Of a stretch of DNA of 64,000 nucleotides, positions 31,760 to 42,708 are shown one piece after another; within the stretch, counting starts at the first letter, position 1, and each line of letters opens with the position of its first letter. The position numbers and the translations under genes were made by a program. This DNA is from Buchnera aphidicola (Cavariella theobaldi) (GTDB lineage Bacteria > Pseudomonadota > Gammaproteobacteria > Enterobacterales > Enterobacteriaceae): NCBI RefSeq assembly GCF_964059165.1, contig NZ_OZ060413.1, positions 523,278 to 587,277 on the forward strand. Reading direction: 5' to 3'. The notes below the pieces were generated by a model. The model saw nothing but the letters and a program-made list of their open reading frames with translations. It had not been told where the DNA came from and did no database searches.

Positions 31760-32914
31760 TCATGAAAAAAAATATTGATATTCTGTCAGAATAGAATCTA
31801 CTACATAACTATATTGTTTTAATTGACAAATGTTTAAAATCGTTTTTTGTATTCCGTCTTTTTTTATTAAAAAATTTATTTTCATTGATTCTCTATCATT
31901 CTTATTATGATAATGAAAAACGCTTGCAATACCTTTGATTAAATTTTTATAAGGTAAATTATATTCTATAGCACCTAAAAGAGGTTTTATTAACCTCTCT
32001 TGTTTTTCTAATTTTTGCAATGGATTACGTCCTATGCGTTCTAATGAATCTATCAAAAATGCATTTTCAAAACGACAAAAAATTGTATTAATATAAGAAA
32101 GATGATCATTTTTATTAAAATGATACCGATTAATTAAGACATTACCACTTTCTTGCATTGCGCTTTTAACAATATTTCGAATATCGTGATCTGATATAGC
32201 CTCTTTTATTGTTTTATATTTTTTTAATAATCCTAAATATGCAGCTATAGCATGTCCCGTATTCAAAGTAAATAATTTTCTTTCTATATATGCAATTAAA
32301 TTATTACTAAATTTCATATTAATAATATCAGGTATCTTTCCTTTAAATTGATTAGGATTTACTATCCATTCTTGAAAATTCTCCGCCATTAAAAACAAAA
32401 TATCTTTTTCTTTATGTTGAACAGAAGGTATAATACTATCGATACTACAATCTACAAAACCAATATATTTTTGTATATAGGCATGATATTCTATGGGTAT
32501 ATTTGAAAGAATCATTTTTTTTAAATAAGAGCTCGATAGTGCTTTATTTTCACAAGCAATGATATTCAATGGCATTTGAGATGATGTATTAATTTTATAT
32601 ATTATACCCTGCGTAATTATCATAGAAATTTTTTCTAAAATATTAAAACCCACTGCGGTTGTAATTAAATTCGTATTAGCAATAATTTTATAAATATCAG
32701 GATTTTCTACATGAATTGCGCTAATTTTTTTAACACATTGTATTTCATCTTTATATTTATCTACGATTCTAATATTATACTGTTTATAATAATTAATTGC
32801 ATCTACTAACTCTAAATTAACATCAGCAAAAATTACATTAAAACCAGATTCCGATAACAATTTACCAATTAAACCACGCCCAATATTTCCCGCTCCAAAA
32901 TGAAGTGATTGCAT
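31760..32914 (-). CDS. mtlD: Mannitol-1-phosphate 5-dehydrogenase
   Basis: Oxidises mannitol 1-phosphate to fructose 6-phosphate with NAD. 384 aa (E. coli 382). The Rossmann motif HFGAGNIGRGLIGKLL is at the N-terminus, ITTAVGFNIL near residue 86, the catalytic-site segment NTGHAIAAYLGLLKKY near 217, and ERIGRNPLQKL near 292. It is 43 nt downstream of mtlA on the same strand, the mtlAD operon without mtlR. Mannitol is abundant in some aphids, so the pair fits use of a host sugar alcohol. Confidence 0.97.
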   Translation of the reverse strand: MQSLHFGAGNIGRGLIGKLLSESGFNVIFADVNLELVDAINYYKQYNIRIVDKYKDEIQCVKKISAIHVENPDIYKIIANTNLITTAVGFNILEKISMIITQGIIYKINTSSQMPLNIIACENKALSSSYLKKMILSNIPIEYHAYIQKYIGFVDCSIDSIIPSVQHKEKDILFLMAENFQEWIVNPNQFKGKIPDIINMKFSNNLIAYIERKLFTLNTGHAIAAYLGLLKKYKTIKEAISDHDIRNIVKSAMQESGNVLINRYHFNKNDHLSYINTIFCRFENAFLIDSLERIGRNPLQKLEKQERLIKPLLGAIEYNLPYKNLIKGIASVFHYHNKNDRESMKINFLIKKDGIQKTILNICQLKQYSYVVDSILTEYQYFFS

Positions 32915-32957
32915 AAAAAACCTTAATTAGATTTAAAATTAATAAAATAAAATTTTT

Positions 32958-34847
32958 TTATAAAGTCAAATAAGATAAGACTTCTTCTATATTTTGCGTT
33001 TTAGATAATTGTTTAATAATTTTTGCGTTATCTAAAGCATTAGTAATTTTACTCACAACCGTAATATGCTCATTGTTTCTAGCTGCAATTCCAATTACAA
33101 TATAAGCAACATCATCAATTTCATCTCCAAAATGAACTCCTTGTGGAAATTGACAAAAAATAATTCCTGTTTTTAAAATAGAATCTTTTGACTGAATAGT
33201 ACCATGTGGTAATGCTATAGATTCTCCAATCCATGTAGAAGAAATTTTTTCACGCTCCAACATAGCATTAATATAATTTTCTTGAACATAACCTTGTTCA
33301 AATAAATACCTACCTACTAATGTAATAGCCTCTTCTTTATTATTAGCATATTGATTTAAAAAAATATTTTTTTTGCTAATTGTAAAAAGGAATTTCGGTT
33401 TAACTAAATCAAGTATATTATCTGTGTTGTCTGCATTATTAAATATAGGCTTGTTTTTTAATAATATTTGAATCAAGCTATCATAAAAATCGTGATTAAG
33501 AAAATTTTTTAAAGATAAGTGTTGAGCATCTGGTGCGTATATTTTAGCACGTTGAGTTAAATGATAATGTGTAATTATTAAATCTGCCGTCTTAGGTAAT
33601 AAATTAATAGCTGTATTAGATACAGAAATATAAGTCAAATTTGCCTCATAAATCTTTTTTCGTAGGATACTAGCACCTAAAGCACTTGAACCCATACCAG
33701 CATCGCAAGCTACAATAATTTTTTTAATATTTTTACATAAAATATTTTCAAAAGAATTATGATCTATATATTTTTTTATATTTATATGGCTACTGCAAGA
33801 CGTATTCAGATTTTTGTTTTTATTAAACTGTATTTGTAATAATATTACAGAACTAATATAAGATACTAAAAAAGAACAAAAAATAGATATTATATTAACT
33901 AAATATAATCCTTTAGGAGTCATTGCTAAGATAGATAAAATAGATCCAGGAGAAACTGCTGAAATCAAACCACCTTGTAAAGTCACCAGAGAGAAGACTC
34001 CTGTAACACCACCTAAAATAAGAGCAATAATTAATTTTGGTTTAATTAAGACATAAGGAAAATAAATTTCGTGGACTCCACCTAAAAATTCTATAAAAGC
34101 TGCTCCTCCAGCAGTTTTTGATAAGTCTCCTTTGCCATAAAAAAACCATGCCATCAATATTCCCAATCCCGGCCCTGGATTAGATTCAATTAAGAAAAAG
34201 ATAGAACTATTTTTTTCTATTACCTCTTGAATACCTAAAGGTGAAAGAACTCCGTGATTAATAGCATTATTTAAAAAAAATATTTTTGCGGGTTCTATAA
34301 TAATTGAAATAATAGGTAAAAAGTGATAATCTGTAAAAATTTTAATTGCTAAACTTAAAAAATGAGCAATAAATTCAATAAAAGGTCCTACAAAAAAAAA
34401 CGAAAGAATGGATATTATTATAGAGATAATAGCAAGAGAAAAATTATTGACTAACATTTCAAAACCATTTTTAATTTTATTCTCTATTAACTTGTCAAAA
34501 TATTTTACACTCCAACCTGATAATGGTCCTACTATCATGGCACCTAATAACATAGGCATATTTGTACTAGTAATAGCTCCGATAACACCTATACTACCAG
34601 CTAATCCCCCTCTGTCACCAGCGATTAATCGCCCTCCAGTATAACTGATAGATAAAGGTAAAAGGTAGGTCATAATAGGAGATATTAAATGCGATAACGA
34701 TGAATTTGGAAACCATCCTAAAGGTAAAAATAAAGATGTCATAACACCCCATGCAATAAACACACTTATATTAGGCATTATCATATTACTTAAAAAACGA
34801 CCAAATATTTGAATTTTTAATGTAATTAATTTAAACATAAGAAGCAC
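32958..34847 (-). CDS. mtlA: Mannitol-specific PTS enzyme IICBA
   Basis: Imports and phosphorylates mannitol through the phosphotransferase system. 629 aa (E. coli 637), with all three domains. IIC is membrane-embedded with many hydrophobic helices over residues 1-340 ([37 protein letters not shown]). IIB is near 375-470 with the phosphorylated Cys in [19 protein letters not shown] is near 485-629 with the active His in [10 protein letters not shown]. Phosphate would come from PEP by EI and HPr, encoded elsewhere. Confidence 0.97.
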   Translation of the reverse strand: MLLMFKLITLKIQIFGRFLSNMIMPNISVFIAWGVMTSLFLPLGWFPNSSLSHLISPIMTYLLPLSISYTGGRLIAGDRGGLAGSIGVIGAITSTNMPMLLGAMIVGPLSGWSVKYFDKLIENKIKNGFEMLVNNFSLAIISIIISILSFFFVGPFIEFIAHFLSLAIKIFTDYHFLPIISIIIEPAKIFFLNNAINHGVLSPLGIQEVIEKNSSIFFLIESNPGPGLGILMAWFFYGKGDLSKTAGGAAFIEFLGGVHEIYFPYVLIKPKLIIALILGGVTGVFSLVTLQGGLISAVSPGSILSILAMTPKGLYLVNIISIFCSFLVSYISSVILLQIQFNKNKNLNTSCSSHINIKKYIDHNSFENILCKNIKKIIVACDAGMGSSALGASILRKKIYEANLTYISVSNTAINLLPKTADLIITHYHLTQRAKIYAPDAQHLSLKNFLNHDFYDSLIQILLKNKPIFNNADNTDNILDLVKPKFLFTISKKNIFLNQYANNKEEAITLVGRYLFEQGYVQENYINAMLEREKISSTWIGESIALPHGTIQSKDSILKTGIIFCQFPQGVHFGDEIDDVAYIVIGIAARNNEHITVVSKITNALDNAKIIKQLSKTQNIEEVLSYLTL

Positions 34848-34994
34848 TCAGATTTTCAATATAATTGAATTATAAAAATAATTTCAACTGGAAAATAAAT
34901 ATTAATTAATTATTAAAGTATTGCTTGTATAAACAATTTATTGCTAAATATTGTCAATAAAGTTTTTATTTTAAATTAATATAAAAAATTATAT

Positions 34995-36641
34995 TTATGC
35001 AAAATATTTATAAAAATTAATTAATCCTTGAGTAGAAGAATCATAATGTATTGTATTTTTATTATAATACAAACTAGAGTAAATATTCTGCGCTATTTTT
35101 TTTCCTATTTCAACACCCCATTGATCAAAACTAAAAATGTTTAGAATATAACCTTGAACAAAAATTTTATGTTCATATAAAGCTATTAGTGAACCTAAAT
35201 TATATGGTGTAATTTTTCGTACTAAAATTGAATTAGTAGGTTGATTACCCGGACATATTTGAAAAGGTAATATTTTTTTTATATTATGATTTGAATCTTT
35301 TAATAATTTCTGTTCTTTTATTATTTCTTCTTTTGTTTGTCCGAAAGCTAAAGTTTGAGTCTGTGCGAAAAAATTAGATATCAATTTCAGATGATGTTGC
35401 CCTAATATATTATGTGATATTATTGGCGCAATAAAATCACAAGGAATTAATTGAGTACCTTGATGTATTAATTGATAAAAAGCATGCTGACCATTAGTAC
35501 CTGGCTCACCCCAAATGATTGGGCTAGTATGATAAAGTATTTTTTTTCCATTTCTATCTATAGACTTACCATTCGACTCCATATTCGCTTGCTGAAAATA
35601 AGCAGGAAAACGATGCATATATTGATCATATGGCAATATAGCTTCTGTTTTCGAATGAAAAAAATTTGTATACCAAATACTAATTAAAGCTAATAATATT
35701 GGAATATTCTTTCGAAAATCTGCTTCATAAAAATGATTATCCATAGCATGAGCGCCGTCTAAAAATTTCTCAAAATTGTGAAATCCAATTGATAATATAA
35801 TAGATAATCCTACTGAAGACCATAAGGAAAACCGACCACCAACCCATTCCCAAAACGGGAAGATATTATTTATATGAACACCAAACTTTAAAGCATTATC
35901 TACATTAGTTGACAATGCAATAAAATGTTTATCTAATGAAGATATACTTTTAGAATAATGTAATATCCATTTTTTTGCACTATTCGCATTAGTCATTGTT
36001 TCATCAGTAGTAAAAGTTTTTGAGGAAATTAAAAATAATGTTTTTTGTGGATTGATTTTTTTTAATACTTCGTTTAGATGAGTTCCATCCACATTAGACA
36101 CATAATGCATATTTAAATGATTTTTATAAGGACGTAAAGCTTCGGTCACCATGTATGGTCCTAAATCAGATCCTCCAATACCAATGTTAACAATATCAGA
36201 AATGGATTCTCCAGTATAACTTTTCCAAATACCATCGATGACTAATTGTGAAAACTGTTTCATTCTTTGCAGTGTAGAATTAATGTCTGTCATAATATTA
36301 CAATGGTTAATTAAAATCTTTTTATTAGTGCGATTACGCAATGCAATATGCAATACTGATCGATCTTCTGTATAATTGATTTTAGCACCAGAAAACATTA
36401 ATTTTATTCCATCTTGCAAATCAGTTTCTTCAGCTAAGATAATTAGTTTTTGAACTGTCTCTTCTGTAATGCGATTTTTTGAAAAATCAACTAACATCTC
36501 ATTGCCAAATTTAATAGAAAATTTTTTAAAGCGATTTTTATCGCTAGAAAATAAAGACTTTAAATGAATATTTTTTATTTCTTGAAAATGATTTTTTAAA
36601 TTATGCCATGCTTTAGTTTGAGTGCAGTTAATATTTTTCAT
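34995..36641 (-). CDS. pgi: Glucose-6-phosphate isomerase
   Basis: Interconverts glucose 6-phosphate and fructose 6-phosphate. 548 aa (E. coli 549). Visible motifs are [18 protein letters not shown] near residue 150, [13 protein letters not shown] near 208, [13 protein letters not shown] near 271, the catalytic Glu region [15 protein letters not shown] near 345, the His in [15 protein letters not shown] near 382, and the closing [10 protein letters not shown] near 510. It links the mannitol-derived fructose 6-phosphate to the pentose pathway. Confidence 0.98.
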   Translation of the reverse strand: MKNINCTQTKAWHNLKNHFQEIKNIHLKSLFSSDKNRFKKFSIKFGNEMLVDFSKNRITEETVQKLIILAEETDLQDGIKLMFSGAKINYTEDRSVLHIALRNRTNKKILINHCNIMTDINSTLQRMKQFSQLVIDGIWKSYTGESISDIVNIGIGGSDLGPYMVTEALRPYKNHLNMHYVSNVDGTHLNEVLKKINPQKTLFLISSKTFTTDETMTNANSAKKWILHYSKSISSLDKHFIALSTNVDNALKFGVHINNIFPFWEWVGGRFSLWSSVGLSIILSIGFHNFEKFLDGAHAMDNHFYEADFRKNIPILLALISIWYTNFFHSKTEAILPYDQYMHRFPAYFQQANMESNGKSIDRNGKKILYHTSPIIWGEPGTNGQHAFYQLIHQGTQLIPCDFIAPIISHNILGQHHLKLISNFFAQTQTLAFGQTKEEIIKEQKLLKDSNHNIKKILPFQICPGNQPTNSILVRKITPYNLGSLIALYEHKIFVQGYILNIFSFDQWGVEIGKKIAQNIYSSLYYNKNTIHYDSSTQGLINFYKYFA

Positions 36642-36790
36642 AAACAGTGTGATCTCATTAAAATAGAATAATATTGTTTTAATTGCTTAATTATTAATTT
36701 CACTATGACAAAAATTTTATAATAGATTTATTTCAATTAAACAAATATATCGTATAATGAAAAAATGATAATATTTTAATATAGAAAAAA

Positions 36791-37339
36791 ATGAAAAAAA
36801 ATAAAAATAATCTTATTTGGATAGATTTAGAAATGACCGGACTAGATCCAAACATTCACCGCATTATTGAAATTGCAACATTAATAACAGACATTAATTT
36901 AAATATCATATCAGAAGGTCCGGTTATTTCTATATATCAAAAAAAAAAATACCTTTTATTAATGAACCAATGGAATCAAAAAATACATACTGAAACAGGT
37001 TTAATACAGCGCGTTCAAAATAGTGTTTATAATGAAACACAAGCGGAATTGAAAACTATATCTTTTTTAAAAAAATGGGTTCCTATAAAATCCTCGCCTA
37101 TTTGCGGGAATAGTATTGCACAAGATAGAAGATTTTTATTTCAATATATGCCTAAATTAGAAGCATATTTTCATTATCGTCATATTGATGTTAGTACGGT
37201 TAAAGAATTGGCTCACCGTTGGAATCCATCTATTATAAAAAAAATAAAAAAAAAAAATACCCATAATGCCTTAGAAGATATTCGAGATTCAGTAATGGAA
37301 TTAAATGTTTATAAAAAAAACTTTATGCGTCTTGCATAA
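36791..37339 (+). CDS. orn: Oligoribonuclease
   Basis: 3'-5' exonuclease that finishes RNA decay by degrading dinucleotides; essential in E. coli. 182 aa (E. coli 181). The DEDDh residues appear in [11 protein letters not shown] near residue 11, [11 protein letters not shown] near 108, and [12 protein letters not shown] near 158 with the His and last Asp. tRNA-Gly follows 90 nt downstream, as in E. coli (orn then glyVXY). Confidence 0.97.
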   Translation: MKKNKNNLIWIDLEMTGLDPNIHRIIEIATLITDINLNIISEGPVISIYQKKKYLLLMNQWNQKIHTETGLIQRVQNSVYNETQAELKTISFLKKWVPIKSSPICGNSIAQDRRFLFQYMPKLEAYFHYRHIDVSTVKELAHRWNPSIIKKIKKKNTHNALEDIRDSVMELNVYKKNFMRLA

Positions 37340-37373
37340 TAATGATATCAAATAAAATTTTTTAAAAGAAAGC

Positions 37374-37402
37374 TTGAAAAATATATTATATATATATAAA
37401 AT
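37374..37402 (+). promoter_or_regulatory. Possible sigma-70 promoter for tRNA-Gly
   Basis: TTGAAA at 37374-37379 and TAAAAT at 37397-37402 are separated by 17 nt and each match five of six consensus bases; the tRNA starts 27 nt further on. Chance matches are common in AT-rich sequence, so confidence is limited. Confidence 0.35.
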
Positions 37403-37429
37403 ATATATCATAGAAAGATTTTTTCATAT

Positions 37430-37505
37430 GCGGAAATAGCTCAGTTGGTAGAGTACAACCTTGCCAAGGTTGGGGTCGCGAGTTCGAATCTCGTTTTCCG
37501 CTCCA
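37430..37505 (+). tRNA. tRNA-Gly (anticodon GCC), CCA encoded
   Basis: A 76-nt gene from GCGGAAA to TTTCCGC, discriminator T and CCA. The anticodon loop is TTGCCAA (GCC). The D arm AGCTCAGTTGGTAGAG and T arm GAGTTCGAATCTC are normal. It is the only tRNA in this window whose gene encodes the 3' CCA. E. coli has three tandem copies (glyVXY) here; only one is left. Confidence 0.97.
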
Positions 37506-38135
37506 TTTTAAAAAAAATTATAAAAAATATGCATATATAAAAATTTTTTTAAAATATTCAATACTCCTCAAAAAATAAAATAAAATCCAAAAAACAATAT
37601 TTATGCACATCAGATATTAAGAAAATATATAAATATTATCGATCCTTTCATATGTAAAAAAATGCTTTTTTATTTATATTAAAAAAATTAAAAAAATTTG
37701 AAAAAATAAATAACATTTTAGATATTGATTCATATGTTGATATTAAATATTTTTATGAAAATATTATTATATAGATTATTTTGGCGAAAAAAAAGATTAG
37801 GAAATTAATTATTTTTTATTTACAAAAAATATTAAAAATCTAAATTTTAGGTTGTTTAAAGAATTGAAAACTAAAATTTTATACGAGATCATATAAACTA
37901 TATTTGAGTGATAAAATTATAAAAATATTTGATATTATTAATATAATATTTAAATATTAGACATAAATGTTATTAGTAATTTAAAAAAATCTAAAAATGA
38001 CTACTATCAAAATAAAAAATATATATTTTTTGAATAAGATAATTTAATAACATGTTATTAAATTATCTTATTAAAGCATATAAGACATATTTAAAGATAA
38101 TTGAAAAAATTTCATATCGAAGAGAATTAATTTAT
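37506..38135. other. Long spacer after tRNA-Gly with no gene
   Basis: 630 nt of AT-rich sequence between tRNA-Gly and rpmE. The short plus-strand frame beginning at 38052 runs antisense into rpmE and has no supporting features. In E. coli queG, nnr, tsaE and amiB follow the glycine tRNAs; nothing recognisable of them is left here. Confidence 0.55.
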
Positions 38136-38354
38136 TTATATTTTATTATTTTTAATAAGATTAAAGCGTTTTTTAAATCTTTCAACACGACCTCCGGTAT
38201 CAATAACTCTTTTCTTACCTGTATAAAATGGATGGCATTTAGCACAAATATCTAAATTAAGATTATAATTAAGAGTTGAAAAAATTTCAATTATATTTCC
38301 ACAAGAACATATAGCATTTATTTTTGAATAGTTTGGATGAATGTTTTTTTTCAT
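38136..38354 (-). CDS. rpmE: 50S ribosomal protein L31
   Basis: Large-subunit protein that helps bridge the subunits. 72 aa (E. coli 70). It is the zinc-binding (C+) form: the four Cys lie in CSCGN near residue 16 and CAKCHPF near residue 37. The end [13 protein letters not shown] is typical. It is divergent from hslV across 371 nt. Confidence 0.97.
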   Translation of the reverse strand: MKKNIHPNYSKINAICSCGNIIEIFSTLNYNLNLDICAKCHPFYTGKKRVIDTGGRVERFKKRFNLIKNNKI

Positions 38355-38725
38355 TAAAATACTTCCTTTATCTTAAGTATATGTTTTAAAACATGAAAAT
38401 TAATATGATAACACCAATGTAATTTATTATAGAGATATAATAAATCATAGCTTAAAGATATATACAATATATAAAATATAATTACTCTTTTTTTATAATA
38501 ATATTTTTTAAAAATATTATTGTAATCTTGCTAACTATATTTAATTTGCTATTTTCAATAGTATTGTAAGAATAATTATTATTTACTTTACTTATAATAA
38601 TATAGTATAGAACATTCAAAAAAAATATATTATTTTACAAATATGAATGTTATTTATATAAGATTTTTATATAAAAACAAGTCTTCTATAAGTATATAAT
38701 CTAATATATCTAAGAGGTTTTTCTA
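38355..38725. other. Divergent spacer between rpmE and hslV, with an AT palindrome
   Basis: 371 nt without a gene. It should hold the promoters of rpmE and hslVU. I could not see a clear heat-shock (sigma-32) promoter for hslVU. An AT-only palindrome has arms at 38495-38508 and 38510-38523 (14 nt each, one G-T pair, one-base centre); in DNA of this composition it may be accidental. Confidence 0.5.
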
Positions 38726-39256
38726 GTGACTACAATATTAAGCGTTAGATTAAAGAACAAAGTAGTAATTGGAGGTGATGGACAAGCTACGTTGGGTAAC
38801 ACCATTATGAAAAGTAATGTAAAAAAAATTCGATCTCTTTATCATGAAAAAGTTATTGCGGGATTTGCCGGCGGAACAGCTGATTCTTTTACTCTGTTTG
38901 AATTATTTGAAAAAAAATTAGCTATGTATCAAGGTCAATTACAACGCTCTGCCATTGAATTAGCAAAAGATTGGAGATCTGATAGAATATTACGTAAACT
39001 AGAGGCTTTATTAGCAGTTGCTGATAAAAATACTTCATTAATTATTACAGGTAACGGCGATGTAATACAACCTGAAGATGACTTAATTGCTATTGGATCA
39101 GGAGGTTCATACGCTCAATCTGCTGCGCGGGCATTATTAGATAATACAAAACTTAATGCTTATAATATTGTAGAAAAGTCACTTAAAATTGCTGCAAATA
39201 TTTGTATATATACTAATCACACTTTTACTATAAAAGAATTATTTTCAGAAAAGTAA
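38726..39256 (+). CDS. hslV: ATP-dependent protease subunit HslV
   Basis: Threonine-protease core of the HslUV complex. 176 aa, as in E. coli. It starts at a GTG, with AAGAGG 8 nt upstream; the next residues TTILSVR put the catalytic Thr first after Met removal. [50 protein letters not shown] and [17 protein letters not shown] are close to E. coli. hslU follows after 9 nt in the usual operon. Confidence 0.98.
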   Translation: MTTILSVRLKNKVVIGGDGQATLGNTIMKSNVKKIRSLYHEKVIAGFAGGTADSFTLFELFEKKLAMYQGQLQRSAIELAKDWRSDRILRKLEALLAVADKNTSLIITGNGDVIQPEDDLIAIGSGGSYAQSAARALLDNTKLNAYNIVEKSLKIAANICIYTNHTFTIKELFSEK

Positions 39257-39265
39257 GGATTTTCT

Positions 39266-40597
39266 ATGTCTGAAATGACCCCCCCTCAAATTGTTGCAGA
39301 ACTTGATAAATTTATTATTGGTCAAGAAAAAGCGAAACGAGCTGTATCTATTGCACTTAGAAATCGTTGGCGTCGTATGCAACTTCATAGCGAATTGCGT
39401 AATGAAATAACACCGAAAAATATTCTAATGATAGGCCCTACTGGAGTAGGTAAAACCGAAATTGCAAGAAGATTAGCAAAGTTAGCTAACTCTCCATTTA
39501 TTAAAGTTGAAGCTACTAAATTCACAGAAGTAGGATATGTTGGAAAAGAAGTTGATTCTATCATACGGGATTTAACCGACGCCGCAATTAAAATGATTCG
39601 AATTGAAAATATAAAAAAAAATAAATTACGTGTAACAGAAATAGTTGAAGAAAGAATATTAAATGTCTTGATTCCTACACCAAAAAATAATTGGACGGAA
39701 AATGAACGAAAAGAAAGTCTTTCTAAAACTATTCAAATATTTCGAAAAAAATTAAGAGAAGGTGTATTAGACGAAAAAGAAATTGAAATTAGTTTATTGG
39801 CAACAACTATGGGGGTGGAAATTATGGCACCCCCAGGCATGGAAGAGTTAACCAATCAATTACAATCTTTATTTCAGAATTTAGGTAATAATAAAAAAAA
39901 CGTTAGGCGTCTAAAAATAAAAGACGCTATTATACTATTAACAGAAGAAGAAGCAGCTAAATTAGTCAATCAGGAAGAGATAAAAAAAGAAGCAATTCAT
40001 TCTGTCGAACAAAATGGTATTGTTTTTATTGATGAAATTGATAAAATATGTAAACGAGATAATATTTCAGGTCCAGATATTTCTAGAGAAGGCGTGCAAA
40101 GAGATTTATTACCTTTAATTGAAGGTTGTACTGTATCAACAAAATATGGGATGGTAAAAACAAATCATATTTTATTTATCGCCTCTGGCGCTTTTCAAAC
40201 TTCGACTCCTTCTGATTTAATTCCGGAATTACAAGGTAGATTACCTATTAGAGTAGAGTTACAAGCATTAACTATTGATGATTTTGAAAGAATTTTAACA
40301 GAGCCAACCGCTTCTATTACTACTCAATATAAAGCATTAATGGAAACAGAAAACGTTAATATACATTTTACACAAGAAGGTATACGAAATATTGCAGAAG
40401 CTGCATGGAAAGTAAATGAATCAATGGAAAATATTGGCGCTCGCCGATTACATACTATATTAGAAAAATTAATGGAAGATATATCTTTTAATGCAAATAA
40501 AAATCAAGGTAAATTAATAAAAATTGATGCAAATTATGTTGGAGAACATTTAGATCAATTAATATCAAATGAAGATCTTAGTCGTTTTATTTTATAA
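39266..40597 (+). CDS. hslU: HslUV protease ATPase subunit HslU
   Basis: AAA+ unfoldase that feeds substrates to HslV. 443 aa, as in E. coli. Walker A is [16 protein letters not shown] near residue 57, [19 protein letters not shown] lies near 87, Walker B FIDEIDKI near 254, and the arginine-finger region GRLPIRVEL near 323. The intermediate I domain (about 110-230) is complete, and the C-terminal tail ending in RFIL docks into HslV. An AAGGA lies 7 nt before the ATG. A perfect hairpin follows the stop. Confidence 0.98.
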   Translation: MSEMTPPQIVAELDKFIIGQEKAKRAVSIALRNRWRRMQLHSELRNEITPKNILMIGPTGVGKTEIARRLAKLANSPFIKVEATKFTEVGYVGKEVDSIIRDLTDAAIKMIRIENIKKNKLRVTEIVEERILNVLIPTPKNNWTENERKESLSKTIQIFRKKLREGVLDEKEIEISLLATTMGVEIMAPPGMEELTNQLQSLFQNLGNNKKNVRRLKIKDAIILLTEEEAAKLVNQEEIKKEAIHSVEQNGIVFIDEIDKICKRDNISGPDISREGVQRDLLPLIEGCTVSTKYGMVKTNHILFIASGAFQTSTPSDLIPELQGRLPIRVELQALTIDDFERILTEPTASITTQYKALMETENVNIHFTQEGIRNIAEAAWKVNESMENIGARRLHTILEKLMEDISFNANKNQGKLIKIDANYVGEHLDQLISNEDLSRFIL

Positions 40598-40609
40598 TTT
40601 CTTGCAATA

Positions 40610-40644
40610 TTTATCCATTTTAGATCGCTTCTAAAATGGATAAA
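40610..40644 (+). terminator. Perfect 15-bp hairpin after hslU
   Basis: Arms at 40610-40624 and 40630-40644 (TTTATCCATTTTAGA and its exact complement) with the 5-nt loop TCGCT. It begins 13 nt after the hslU stop. It is the longest short-loop perfect stem I found in the window. A short T-rich stretch follows (ATATTTTATT) but no clean U-run, so it may act as a terminator or as a 3' end that protects the hslVU mRNA. Confidence 0.6.
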
Positions 40645-40819
40645 ATATTTTATTAAACTGTATTGTGTAAAGGTTAGATAGTACTAATATTATTTAAAAA
40701 AACATCTTCTATACAAAAAATTAAATTAGAAACATGTAATAAATATTTACAATTAATAAAAAAATAATATAATATTTATGTATACAAATAAGATTTTTCA
40801 TCAAAAAGAATAGAATAAA

Positions 40820-41569
40820 ATGAATCCATGGATCAACGGAACTGTTTTAATGATAAAAAAATGGACTAATAACTTATTTAGTCTATTTTTAGATGCAGAT
40901 ATTTCACCTTTTTACGCGGGACAATTTACTCAATTAGCTCTCTATAATGAAAAAAATGAAAAAATTCAAAGAGCATATTCATTTGTTAATGCTCCAGGCA
41001 ATAAAAGTATAGAAATTTATATTAATCGTGTACTAAATGGAAAATTTAGTAATTATTTATATAATTTAAAAATAGGAGATACTATTCTAATTAAAAAAAA
41101 ATCATTTGGATTCTTTACTATGAATGAAGTACCTACGTCTAAACAATTATGGATGTTTGCAACAGGTACAGCGATAGGGCCTTATTGTTCAATACTGCAA
41201 GACAATAAAAATATTGATAGGTTTCAAGATATTATCTTGATACATGCTGTAAGATATCAACACGAATTAATTTATTTACCCCTTATTAAAAAAATATGTA
41301 TAAAGATGCATGGAAAATTAAAAATTCAAACTATTATTAGTAGAGAAAATCATCATAGCTCTTTACATGGTAGAATTCCTTATCTATTACAAAATGAACA
41401 ATTAGAAAAAACAATCGGATATACAATCAATAAAAAGAATTCCCATGTTATGTTATGTGGAAATCCCAATATGGTAAAAGAGACATTTTTATTTTTAAAA
41501 AATATTAAACATATGAGAAAAAATTTACGAAAAATCCCTGGACATATTACTATGGAAAATTATTGGTAA
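40820..41569 (+). CDS. fpr: Ferredoxin/flavodoxin-NADP reductase
   Basis: FAD enzyme that passes electrons between NADPH and ferredoxin or flavodoxin. 249 aa (E. coli Fpr 248). FAD-binding [10 protein letters not shown] near residue 52, NADP-binding [13 protein letters not shown] near 115, [11 protein letters not shown] near 143, [10 protein letters not shown] near 215, and the C-terminal aromatic end ENYW are visible. It may supply electrons to the fdx ferredoxin at 61504. It stands alone, with over 1 kb of empty sequence after it. Confidence 0.95.
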   Translation: MNPWINGTVLMIKKWTNNLFSLFLDADISPFYAGQFTQLALYNEKNEKIQRAYSFVNAPGNKSIEIYINRVLNGKFSNYLYNLKIGDTILIKKKSFGFFTMNEVPTSKQLWMFATGTAIGPYCSILQDNKNIDRFQDIILIHAVRYQHELIYLPLIKKICIKMHGKLKIQTIISRENHHSSLHGRIPYLLQNEQLEKTIGYTINKKNSHVMLCGNPNMVKETFLFLKNIKHMRKNLRKIPGHITMENYW

Positions 41570-42708
41570 TAAGAAATGATTTTTTCACAAAAATATAATT
41601 AAAAAAAAAAAATATATTATATCGATAATGTTATTTTTTTAATTTAATTACTACTAAGTAATGTAATTCATAATAATAGCGAGAAAAAATCGGTCAAGTG
41701 TGAAAAATATACAAACTACCGGTTATTACCTTAGTTAAAAAAAAATATTTTTGTTATAATTATTTAATTCTTTAAAAAATATATTTTTTAGATATTATTT
41801 AAAATAATTAATTTAATATTATAAATAAAAATATTTTGTTAAAATAATTTTTTATTTTTTAACTAAAAAAATAATATTTTCATAAAAATATACGAGTTAT
41901 TTTAAAATAAAAAATTAATTATTTATACCTATTTAATTGATACTTTTGTGATGTAATGATTTAATACAATTTAATCATCGATCTGCATCTACATATTTTC
42001 TAAACAGTTCTTGATAATATACTCAATCTAATTTATTACCATGTAATATTTCCAAATAAATATTCAGTGCAGAAATAAGTTGCTATAGAGTAAAAAAATT
42101 ATATTATTCTATTCTCATATAATTTATTTTAGATATTGATCTCTAACTTAATTTTTTACTATGAAAATATAAAATATCCAATAAAAAACTTAACTATTAG
42201 ATAAAAAATACTTCATATAACATAATGGACTAGTTTATAAATAAATAAATAGAGAAAAAATAATATTGGTATTAAGATTTATAAAACAGTTTTTAAAAAA
42301 TATTTTTCGATCAAATATATAATGTTGTAATAAAAAAAATAATATAGAGTCTTTTTGATATTTTTGTACACAAAAAAATTTTTATTGAGAATGCAATATT
42401 TTATATTATTTTTAATAAAAAAACACTGAGTGACTTATTAGATATAAGTATATTTATTTTTCTATTATGAGTTTTGAACATATTTTTGAAATTATTATAT
42501 ATAAAAATATTATTAAGATAGAGATGATAATAGACAATATTTTTTCTATTTTTTAATACTATCTTACAATTTGTTACTGAATTATAAAAACTTTTATGAT
42601 TTCATTATGACTAGATAAAGAATTTATTGGATATGATTTAAAAAATTTTAACTGAATTATCTGTAATACATTTAAATATAGATATACAAATATTTATCAA
42701 ATGTATAA
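41570..42708. other. Long eroded spacer after fpr
   Basis: 1,139 nt with no intact gene. Two patches stand out. Around 41680-41740 the base composition is more balanced (ATCGGTCAAGTGTG and ACCGGTTATTACC). At about 41950-42095 the minus strand reads a protein-like stretch (QLISALNIYLEILHGNKLD, then QELFRKYVDADR) interrupted by stops. Both could be remnants of lost genes; I cannot identify them. Confidence 0.5.

Noticed and set aside
38052..38255. Plus-strand frame of 67 codons
   Set aside because: Its second half is antisense to rpmE, and the first half is AT spacer without a ribosome-binding site.
38495..38523. AT palindrome upstream of hslV as an operator
   Set aside because: Composed almost only of A and T in an AT-rich spacer, so chance occurrence is plausible, and no regulator is implicated.
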